64,000 bases of DNA from Leptodontidium sp. MPI-SDFR-AT-0119. Its lineage: Eukaryota; Ascomycota; Leotiomycetes; Helotiales; Leptodontidiaceae. Positions 36,152 through 45,134 of this stretch are shown one piece after another. Both the position numbers and the translations under genes were made by a program. How positions within the stretch are numbered: position 1 is the first letter of the stretch; each line of letters begins with the position of its first letter. The notes under the pieces were generated by a model. The model had not been told where the DNA came from. It saw only the letters and a program-made list of their open reading frames with translations, and did no database searches. Where the stretch lies: the NCBI GenBank assembly GCA_020726505.1, contig JAHLEZ010000018.1, forward strand, positions 248,001-312,000, given 5' to 3'.

Positions 36152-37924
36152 ATGTCCGCCAAACTTCAAACCCCTTCTATGGGATCCCTCCCACCGCATC
36201 CTCGCCATGCTATCACTGTCCATATGCCAGGCTGGGCGAATATGCTGAGGCTCATGGAGAAAGAACCGGGTTTTGTTCAGAGTGCGACGAGTTTCTATCC
36301 GAGGATCGTGCCGCATAAGGATGTCAAAGCTGTGAGTTTTCCTTTCTATTCTTTCTCACCCTCACCACTTCACATAATATCTTACATATGAGCACACCAC
36401 CAATACGATGCGAATACTCAAAGTTCACTATTCCGTGCTATAGGATGAGGTTATGATGTTCCACGCTGATAATACCCCGCACAGCTCTTCGCCGCCGTCC
36501 TCCAAAAGTTCGGCAAGGAAGGCCAAGGTGTCTTCCTTTTCTCCGCACCTGAATCCGCAACTGAGTGCAAGAAATATGCCACTTCCCCCGCGCGAGGAGA
36601 CGACGTCCTAGCACCCGAGGATATCATTCTCAAGGTCCTAGACATCAACGTCCGTCTGTACGCCGTCTTCTTCCCAATGCAAAAGATGCCCATCGTCGCG
36701 CAATTCTGGATCAACCCCGGCGTCGGCATCTCGTCGCGACTAGCAGAGGAGAGTCTCAAACACCTTGACCTGCTGCATGAAGTCACCGACGACGAACCCG
36801 CTCCCACCGTCGAGATCTCTCCCGCAGATAAGATCCTCCGTGAGCGCATCGCCGGTTTACTCGAACGCGCAACCACCGCCCCAAGAAAAGCGCTCGTCAC
36901 AGCCAACGACGTGTATCTCTTCCAAACAGGCATGTCGTCCATCTACACAGTGCACCAATTCCTTCTCAGCAAATACAACGCGCAAACCGTCCTCTTCGGC
37001 TTCGCCTTCCACAGCACCCCTCACGTCTTCGAGGATTTCGGCCCGGGGTATAAATTCCTCGGTCTCGGCACCGCCGAGGAACTCATCGAGCTCGAGGAAT
37101 TCCTCCAGGCCGAGAAGAAAGAGGGTCGTAAGATCCAAGCCCTCTGGACTGAGTTCCCCCCCAACCCGCTCCTCACGACGCCTGATCTGGCGAAATTGCG
37201 CGGATTAGCTACAGAGTACGATTTCGTCCTCATTGTCGATGACACCATTGGGAGTTTCTGTAATGTCGATCTTCTCGGTGACGATGGTGCTGATATCGTG
37301 GTATCATCACTCACGAAGTCGTTCTCGGGCTACGCGGACGTCATGGCAGCGAGTGCAGTGCTGAATCCCTCGTCTGCGAAATACGCCGATATGAAAGCTT
37401 TATTCGATGAGAAATACCAAAACAGGTTCTACAGCGGCGACGCCGAGACGCTCGAGAAGAATAGTAGGGATTACATGACCCGCTCAACGACCCTGAACAA
37501 CAACGCCGCATCTCTTGTCAAATACCTGCAAGCCCAAACCGACAACCCAGAAAGCAGCGTAGCGAAAGTGTACTACCCAACCACCTCCCCAACCCTCCCA
37601 TTCTACACGTCACGCATGCGTAAACCCACAGCGGATTTCACACCGGGGTATGGCTGTTTATTCACCATCGAGCTGAAGACTGTGGAGGCGACGCGGGCGT
37701 TCTATGATAATATCAATGTGCACCATGGTCCTCATCTAGGTGCGCATCTCACGCTCGCGCTGCCGTATGTCAAGGCGTTGTATGGGAAGCAGCTTGATTG
37801 GGCGGGGGAGAGGGATCTGAGGGAGACGCAGATTAGGATTGCGGTTGGGCTTGAGGAGACGGATACGTTGCTGAAGGAGTTTAAGGATGCGTTGGTGTTT
37901 GCTGATGAGGCGAAGCCAGAGTAG
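36152..37924 (+). CDS. Cystathionine gamma-synthase-like PLP enzyme
   Basis: The exons are 36152-36331 and 36485-37924 (intron GTGAGT...CACAG, 153 nt), giving 539 residues. It is a fold-type I PLP enzyme of the Cys/Met metabolism family. After an N-terminal extension (WANMLRLMEKEPGFVQSATSFYPR) found in fungal STR2-like proteins come NDVYLFQTGMSSIYTVHQFL (phosphate-binding region), LWTEFPPNPLLTTPDLAKL, LIVDDTIGSFCNVDLL (the Asp that pairs with the PLP ring nitrogen) and ADIVVSSLTKSFSGYADVMA with the PLP-binding Lys in TKSFSG. The C-terminal domain ends ETQIRIAVGLEETDTLLKEF. The expected reaction joins cysteine with an activated homoserine to make cystathionine, in transsulfuration towards methionine. 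Fungi carry several divergent paralogues of this type, so the exact substrate is inferred. The gene is intact. Confidence 0.88.
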
Positions 37925-38678
37925 AGTTTGATTTCGGTTTCTTGAGGGGTGATGGGTTGAGTTGAGTGCCTGCTTGGTGTTTTTGTGATAGAGATTTGCA
38001 TGTGGTTGCTGCGACTAGACGGGGGCATTTAGTTGAGAGAGAAAATTATCTCGTGTGAGAGACAGATCTCACCGCAATACTTCTTCGAGACTGGTTTCAC
38101 ATAGTCCTCTTCTCATGTATGGAGATATTTATACGACGTGGTACCGCACTGACCAGATTGGTCGGGGACTGAATCCTTGACGAGATTTCTATTTACAAAT
38201 AGATACATTTACCGGATGGCTCCGCGAGAGAAATGGGCTGCTGCAAGTTGTGCGAGTAGGATGTCGCAGCAGAGGAGAAAGATGTGAAGATGTGAAGATG
38301 TGAAGATGCATATTTGATTCGTGAGGCGATGTACGGTGACATGAGACGCAGCGGAAGGGCTGCCAGGCCGGTGGCCTGCAAGTAAATAAAGTGACCAGAG
38401 CCCCTTTGCGCGCATCAAATGCTCATCGATTTAAGATGAGTGCAGGAGCCTCGGGGTTCAAATACCCGATGAATGCATACGCATCTGCAGACGTGGAAAA
38501 ACGAGTGTGTGCGATCCGTGTTCGTGATTTCCAAGAATCCAGGAATTCCAGGTCTCCGAAGTCGGTTTTATCATCGAAGAATCGCAATTGCTGAATCCGG
38601 ACTGCAGATGCATCGGGGGCTTAGATCATGCCATTGTCTTTTATCGTGTATCGATTTGCTGAGTTTTTCGTACGACTT
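37925..38678. other. Convergent spacer, no gene seen
   Basis: It contains a small direct repeat, three and a half copies of an 8-base unit (GATGTGAA) near 38280-38310. No coding signal is visible. Confidence 0.4.
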
Positions 38679-40959
38679 CTAGTTATTCATCTTCTCGAGC
38701 GCATCGGAAATCAGCACCGGGATTTCCGCCTTGATGCAACTCGTCGAGATGAGTTTCCAGGGCTTCACATAATGGCAACTCTTCTCCCCGACCTTATAAT
38801 TATCAACCATATGTTTCAAGAAGATCTCCGTCATGCCGGTATAATGCTTCAGACGATTCACGCGGCGGACGGCAGGAGTTCGTTCCTGCCAAGCGAATTC
38901 GAGAACGCCGGCTGCAACAGCAGCAGCGAGCGGCGTCGAGCAGGACGTCCCGGACTCGTGTTTATAGGTGGCTCCTTTCCACACGAATGTTTCGGCGTCG
39001 GTTAGAGTAGATGGCCAGGCGCCTTTGATCTTCTCGCCTGGGAAGGTCAGGTTCGCTTGGTATCGTCGGGGAGGGTTGAAGTCTGATTTCCGCCCGAAGG
39101 AGTTCGAGGAGAAGATGCAGATTACTTCGCTCATGCTGGCGGGGAACCGGATGGGTTTCATCTCGTTGATGGTATTGTTTGCGGCGGAAGCGAAGATGAG
39201 GATTTTGGCGCTGGCGGAACGGATTTCGGCGCGTAGGTCATCGTCGTCTTCGGTGAAGCCGAGAGATAAGGAGATGATGTTAACTTTCCATTTCTCGGCT
39301 GCGTGGCGGATGGCCTGTATATTGTGATTAGCCGAGACTAGTTCAAGGAGGTCGGATAACTCAAGGGGTTTGGATGTCTCTAGCTGACTGACCATGGTGA
39401 GAATACCACAGCTGCCGGGATCTGCCTGTCTTTTGCGAAATACTCGGCCGACAAAGATCTCTGCGTTAGGGGCGTACTGCAGCGCAATTGAAGTGCAATG
39501 TGTGCCATGACCATCATCATCTTTGATGGCTTCGGTATCATCAACAAAGTCCCAGTACTTTAGTCGTCCTTCATCTTTCGCTTTGATGATATCGAGGTGG
39601 GATAAGTCTAGACCAGTGTCCAGAATTGCGATCTTAACTCGTGGGTGGTAATCATCTGGCTCTTTTCTTGATGCGTTGATTAGTTCCTCGAATGATTCCA
39701 TGTGGGTAAACCAGTCTGCTGGCCCATTTGCAGCTCCCTTAGCTGCTGATACTTCGCCTGTCACTGGATCGATATCGCTTGATGATGGTTCATCCGAGTG
39801 CTGAGCATGGGAATGTCAGTGTCAAGCGAAGATGTGGTCGGCAGGGAACTGACTGCAAGTTGAGGAACTTTCATTTTGGACTTATAAGTCGGGAATGGCA
39901 ATGATCTGATTCCCTCGCTTCGAGTAGCCAGGTGCCTCCTATGTAGAGGCATGTTACGAGAGTGGATGTTAATGGTTGGAGGCTTCGGAGAGCCTGTCGG
40001 CAGAGGCCAAGTATTCAGCAAGACAACCTTCAAGACCGCAGAGTCTTGCAGTCGAAGTCTTCTAAACAACCCCAAGAACTGCGTGACCCAAGAAGACGCT
40101 GTCTCGTATTTTGTCTCAAGTGTTCCAAGATCGATGACCATATGGACGTTTGTCATTCCTTGAAGTACAAAATCAAGGACATCAAACCAATGGGTCAAGA
40201 GCTGATCTTGGGGTCTCACCTGGAAGAGTTTGACCAGATGTGGTAAATGGACATCGAAATGCAGATTGGTGTTTTGTTGTAGGATTTGGATGGCGAGTTG
40301 TTTCAAAACATCATCAGCATGCAGGAAGTTCGGAGCTATTGCCATCTCATACGGAATCCATACAACTGGCTGGTCATGTTCTTCGAGATACCTAACCAGG
40401 TCTGTAGAAATCTCTCCAATTTCATCAGAGCATTGGTAGCCACCTTTGACTAACAAGATATGTGATACCCCAACTGAGGCCCACCGGATTAACTCGTCCG
40501 AGTCCCAAAACTCACTATTGTAAGCAATGGGGTCGTTCGAGTCAGCAGACCTTGAAAGACAGCGCTTGACATCAATGTATTGAGACGACGGCTCACAGAA
40601 CGCCGGGATCTGCCAGAATAACTGCGGGTTCGGTACGAGAAAATGGCCGTTTCTGCGAGACAACAACTTGTCCGAATTTGGATCGAAATGGGGGTCTGCA
40701 GTATCGAAAAGATCTATCTCATTAGACAAATCGACTAGCTAGACGGCAAAATACAGAGACACATACTTTTCAGCCGTTTAGCCAGCGCGCTCAACTCAGA
40801 GATGTAATCCCAGCCCAGAAATTTGAGAGTAACCACTGGGTCGTTCACATATGTCAAGCTGCTACGCTCGACCAAAGCAAGTTGTCTTTGCACTTCGCGT
40901 TCAAGAACACCAAAGAGAACATGTTGGCTTCCCCAAGGTGATATTGGTGGAGCTGGCAT
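38679..40959 (-). CDS. Subtilisin-like serine protease (S8) with STAND-like N-terminal region; HET-Q2-like candidate
   Basis: The exons, joined by eye and in frame, are 40767-40959, 39854-40695 and 38679-39800; the last has a further 78-nt intron near 39315-39392 (GTCAGT...ATACAG). Total is about 692 residues with no signal peptide, so the protein is intracellular. Residues 1-340 (WGSQHVLFGVLEREVQRQL..., then SHILLVKGGYQCSDEIGEI, VLKQLAIQILQQ, VHMVIDLGTLE) look like the core of a nucleotide-binding STAND module but lack a P-loop GxxGxGK. The C-terminal half is a subtilase with a complete catalytic set: Asp in IAILDTGLDLSH, His in DDDGHGTHCTS, oxyanion Asn in FASAANNT and Ser in SGTSCSTPLAAA. 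Intracellular fungal S8 proteases of this architecture include Podospora HET-Q2, which cleaves the gasdermin-like HET-Q1. The gasdermin-like gene 2.2 kb away on the same strand supports this assignment. Confidence 0.8.
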
Positions 40960-41542
40960 GATCTGGCAGTGAGGCTCAAGATCTAGGTCCGGAAAGGAGG
41001 CTGCGTTGCTCTTGAGCCGTCGAATGTACGCTGATCAGCTATCGATGGAGTCCCTGAAAAGCTGCAGGTTAATGAAAACTCGATTGATGTATGTAATAGG
41101 TAATGATATGTATATATACCTAAGTACTTGTTGGTGAGGCCGATGGGGGAGGAAAAGATTAGGCACCCTCTAAGAGAAGCATTGTGGCACACGGTGGAGC
41201 TGGATGAGCACGTGCCCAATATCACGTGCTGAGTCCTCCAGCTGAAATGACCTGGCAGATTGAGGTTGAAGCTTTGAGTGTATCTCTATATATCCTCGTT
41301 AAATCTGCGCATTGCGACCACATCAAGCAGCCATCATGGCTGAAGATATGAATGATCTTCGGGGCAGGCTTCGCTACGCTCACATGCCGCGCCAGGCCAG
41401 AGCCAGCCACGAACCCAGACTCATTTCGTGATGTTGAGACACGGATGCCACAAAGACGACCCAGAACTCGACGACAACAGACTCCATTAGTTGATAGCCG
41501 CCAAGATAGCTCTGTGGGTAACTCTGTAGAAACGTCTACTGA

Positions 41543-41881
41543 ATGGATTGTTTATTTTGCGCTGCATGCTCCCGGCGGTGTCAGAAACAGAACCATGAAG
41601 CCAAGCTAATTACACTCAGGGTCGCCTGGACCACAGGCTGGTCGATCATGCCATCCCGGCCCATGTTTGACTGGCATGGGCCACTATGTCAGCTGTTGAA
41701 GATCAACGAAGACTCGTCTATTGACGAGGATGCAGCCGCAAAGCTGGAGTTGGCTGAGAGTATTGAAGAAACCTTGATGTACGCACAACTCTTTCATGGC
41801 ACCCATGGCAATGGTGGATTCAGAAAATCCCACTTGATTAGACTCTTATCTGATCTTCAAAACTGGTGCGATACTAACTAG
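41543..41881 (+). CDS. Unrecognised open frame upstream of the AAA N-domain relic
   Basis: This frame ends in a helical acidic segment (LKINEDSSIDEDAAAKLELA, then LMYAQLFHGTHGNG). I do not recognise it. It sits 47 bases before the next open frame on the same strand and may be the 5' part of that decayed gene, or a small gene of its own. Upstream bases 41336-41542 also contain ATG codons in other frames. Confidence in the frame being real is low. Confidence 0.3.
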   Translation: MDCLFCAACSRRCQKQNHEAKLITLRVAWTTGWSIMPSRPMFDWHGPLCQLLKINEDSSIDEDAAAKLELAESIEETLMYAQLFHGTHGNGGFRKSHLIRLLSDLQNWCDTN

Positions 41882-41928
41882 AAAAGGTCAGGGAATTATA
41901 TGGGGATGCAAGGACATTTGCCTCCAAA

Positions 41929-43130
41929 ATGGCAAGTTCTGAACAAACACTTGCTACGATTCGAGCGAGGATGGAGATGATATCTTGTACCTTGGGATCC
42001 GTATCTGGTCGAACGAGGCCTCAACTGGCTCATGTTGTCGGGAGCAAAGCCATCACCAATGGACTGGATCTTTATCTGGAAAAGAACAAGGACGTCGCTT
42101 TCCTTGTATACAGGAACTTCGAATGCTGCAACAATAACAGGCCGAAACGAGATACGAATCGATCGGAGAAGAGACCAGCCCCAACCCCTGCTGACTTCTT
42201 CGTCAGCGAGAATGTCTCCATTGTATCGGACGACTTGCGGGACGCCTTATCAGAAGTGTGTAAGGAAGCACTTGGTAACATTCCTGGGCCGCTCTTTGTG
42301 AAGGACAAATACATCAAGGCGCCATTCTTCTGGTGGTATCACCGCCGGAATGAGATCGAGGAATCTCGACGTAAACTTGATGGAAGTAAACAGGAGTTGG
42401 TTTCGACGATGTATGACTATATCATAGAAACACTTGGGCCACAGTGGTTGACAGTAGATTCACTTCTGGCTGAAGGGGGGATGGAAGCTCAATATATCGA
42501 CTTCTTATTTGTGAGTCCATCATCCATGCCCCAACTCGCGGATAGACTCCCAAGTTAACTCTACCTTACAGGTCCGCAAACCACGATTATAGTCAAAGAT
42601 TCTAGCAAAATTGCCTAATCTGAGGTGCTCAAAGTTGCAGGATGGTTGAATACCTCTGCACGGGGTCCGTTACTTCTACCGAGCCTGGCGGAAAACGTTC
42701 GTATAACTTCAGTGGATACGTGGAAGGGCATTTCTGGATCTTTGATGGAGACTTTCAGAAGTGCAGCAGGCCTGTCAACATTTCCAAGTTGCCTTCGCCA
42801 ACTGGTCCATTCAAAATCAACGAGATGGAAATATATCCCTTGAGCTATGCCGAGCAAACGATGCAGGATATGATTCGCGCACGTGGGGAGATGTTCTGGA
42901 AGTGTAGACGACAAAATTACGTATGCTACAGCAGTAGGTCGTTGGAAGGGATTCAAAATGCAGTAAGTATCCTTGCTCATACGTGGAATTGAGACGCTAA
43001 ACCTGACCTCGCCATTAGTATAAAACTCGATTCATGATTGACTATGCAACTTATAAGTTCATGCATCCACCAGATCGATCAGAAGAACCGACAAGGAGAG
43101 CGTTAGGAAGTCGTTTTTCTACCCTATATG
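41929..43130 (+). pseudogene. Relic of a DUF7025-type N-terminal domain of a fungal AAA ATPase, without the ATPase
   Basis: The first exon (41929 to about 42510) has the arrangement typical of the N-terminal region of large fungal AAA ATPases: ENVSIVSDDLRDALSEVCKE, YIKAPFFWWYHRRNEIEES, then WLTVDSLLAEGGMEAQYIDFLF. The expected next phrase needs a frame change and meets a stop: a frame with IIVKDSSKIA hits TAA at about 42617 before continuing SEVLKVAGW. A further frame from 42642 gives YVEGHFWIFDGDFQ and IRARGEMFWKCRRQNYVCY, again typical of the family. After an intron (about 42963-43018) come TRFMIDYATYKFMHPPD, and the homology ends. No Walker motifs or AAA module follow, because the opposite-strand gasdermin-like gene starts at once. 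I read this as a truncated, frame-broken gene. Confidence 0.55.
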
Positions 43131-43174
43131 TTTCTCATTTTTTCATATATAAGTACCTAAATATACCCATGTGT

Positions 43175-44048
43175 TTATGTCGGCATGATGAACTGCTCCT
43201 CTTCTTCAGTTCCCAGTACTTTCACGTCTGTCCCTGTGGTACCTGCAAAATCCTGGTCTGCGATCTTCTCTACCAGTATCTGAAGAGGTTCTTCATCGTC
43301 TTCATCATCCTCATCATCCTCAGCTTCCTGGCTTTCCCCTTCCTCACCAGAATTCTTGCCACCCGCAAATGAATCCCCTTTGTTAAATGGCTTCGTATAA
43401 ACCTCTTTCCCGTAGTAGACCTCGCAGACTCGGTACGCGTATACAAAATCGCTAGCCCTCGAACGAGTATTCCTCCGAATTTTCTCGTGTGACATCGATC
43501 TCCGGCTCAACCTTCAACTGCACGCCGGCAGCCGTAACGTCCGCCATTATCGTCGTATTTCCACCCCTAGTTTTCGAGACCTTGCTGCCATGTCTCGCCC
43601 CGCGCGCAATCCTCACGCCAGTAATCATATACAGCCTCTTCCGAAAATCGAATTTGATTCTCTGCAGATGTGCGACGATTTCGGGCTTCTCGAGTGCCTC
43701 TTGCACATCTGCTAGACGCGGCACAGTTATCTCGCCCTCGAGCTTCTCGAACTCCCACTTCCCATCATGAGAAGTCTCACGTTTGCCGCCTACATTTCCC
43801 GAAACGGGGAGGAGATCAACTTCAGCCCAGAGGCCAAACGACACTCCCAAGGCTGTGCAAGAGCTCGATATAACTCCCGTCTGATAGGAGCGTTCGATGG
43901 AGGTTTCAGGAATTGGGAGTGGTCCGTCAGGAAAGAGGGGGAGGCTGGGTTCGAAGGGCTTTGTGAGAATTTGACCCAAGGAGAGAGAACGTCCAGGATT
44001 GAAGTCCGTTCCTTTGACGAGGATCCAGGTCTTCTTCTGTTCAGGCAT
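43175..44048 (-). CDS. Gasdermin-like pore-forming protein (HET-Q1/RCD-1 type candidate), frameshifted near residue 198
   Basis: ATG at 44048 opens a 198-codon frame that stops at 43452-43454. The same protein continues in another frame from about 43456 to the stop at 43175, about 93 more residues, for a total near 290. The order of elements parallels the gasdermin pore-forming domain: a first strand KTWILVKG; a helical part with LSLGQIL; a long hairpin-prone middle; LYMITGVRIARGA, matching the LY-V-V-T-E-V strand of gasdermins; and past the break SDFVYAYRVCEVYYG, matching their AFRV-Q-L strand. A very acidic linker (residues about 230-250) and a roughly 37-residue C-terminal tail follow, the size of the tail removed when Podospora HET-Q1 is activated. 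No intron fits the break, which lies at a GGG run. The gene may be inactive, or the break may be a sequence error. The family call rests on fold pattern plus the adjacent protease, not on a search. Confidence 0.6.
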
Positions 44049-44828
44049 TTTGTGGAGACGAGAAACCTTGAGATCAGACCGTCGAACACGGCCCGCCCCG
44101 AACGGATCGGCCCAGAAGTCAAGAAGATGGCGTGGATCACTTGACGATCGGTGCCATCCTTGCGATTCTGGCGGCTCCTCACGAGGCTAGCCTTGGCCCT
44201 TCCTCCCCCATTCTACATGTCACTCGGCTCAAACGCAACTTCCCAGATCAGAGGCAATACGAAACTCAGAGGGTGCTATCACGCTGCACTATGATATGGA
44301 GTCCCGACCTAGATTCGGGACCCAAACAGAATTCCGCACGATGAACGCCCTTCTCGAGCCGGGCAACAGAATCAATTCCCTGAGGCGGCCAGTGACGAGT
44401 GCAACAGCTCACGACTTGGCTATCGAATGAGCCATGGCAGATGAGCCAATCGATTTAGAAGCAGCGAGGAAGACAGCACTCGCTGCCCAGGTCCCGAGCT
44501 GGAAAGAAAAGGAAGCTGCAAGGTTGGAGAGGCGAAGAAGAGATAAATTGAAAGTCAATGGAGACGGATTGCCTGGGTCGTTTCGCGACTCAAGTCCTGA
44601 AATTTCGAGTGCAAGGAATGCTGGAAGACAAAATGATTCATATCGGAGGGCTCCCCCTACCCAAGATCAGGACGCCGGAGGTCAGGAGCCATCTGGTGCT
44701 GTGCTCTTTAGACCTCATGAAATGCGACATTTGCTTGCTCCGTTTTTGGACGAAGAGAGGAAGGGCTTGGAATTACATCTAGACGCCGAGTGGAAACTGA
44801 TGAATTCATACGAAACGGGAGCGCCAGA

Positions 44829-44832
44829 GTAC
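44829..44832. repeat. Target site duplication, left copy (GTAC)
   Basis: Matches 56984-56987. If the LTR is taken as ending one base earlier, the duplication would be five bases (AGTAC). Confidence 0.8.
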
Positions 44833-45112
44833 TGTGGGAGGGACGAACCCCAATCCACACAACAAGAGGGTAGTATATAGCGAGCCACCGGAGGAGATTC
44901 TAGGCTCTGTAAATAACAGATTAATCAAATCTAAAGATATCACATATTTAGAGAGTACGAATCGGCAAAGGAGGGGAGGGAAAAGGTTTTAATAAATAAA
45001 ATATATCTAGTGTTACGTTCTTGACGTTCTATAGTCAAGTGTTAGCTCCTTATATGTGCGAAGGACTAGCGCAGTTATGTGACAAAAGAAATCAGGGGCT
45101 GTCCCCACCACA
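44833..45112 (-). repeat. LTR, left copy (3' LTR of the element)
   Basis: 280 bp, TG...CA ends. It differs from the right copy at about 15 positions by eye, all transitions. Confidence 0.92.
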
Positions 45113-45114
45113 TA

Positions 45115-45134
45115 CGTCCCCCCCTTTAAAGACT
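45115..45134 (-). other. Polypurine tract beside the 3' LTR
   Basis: On the minus strand the sequence reads AGTCTTTAAAGGGGGGGAC just before the LTR, the usual place for plus-strand DNA priming. It fixes the element orientation. The same 19-mer recurs at 48269-48287. Confidence 0.7.

Noticed and set aside
40696..40766. A 32-nt intron in the protease gene using the first downstream TAG
   Set aside because: Too short for a fungal intron; the 71-nt alternative ending CTGCAG keeps the frame and has a better branch site.
43452..43510. A short intron to explain the break in the gasdermin-like gene
   Set aside because: The only GT...AG pair in reach (about 42 nt) would remove residues that look conserved in the fold pattern, and its donor is poor; a frameshift explains the two frames better.
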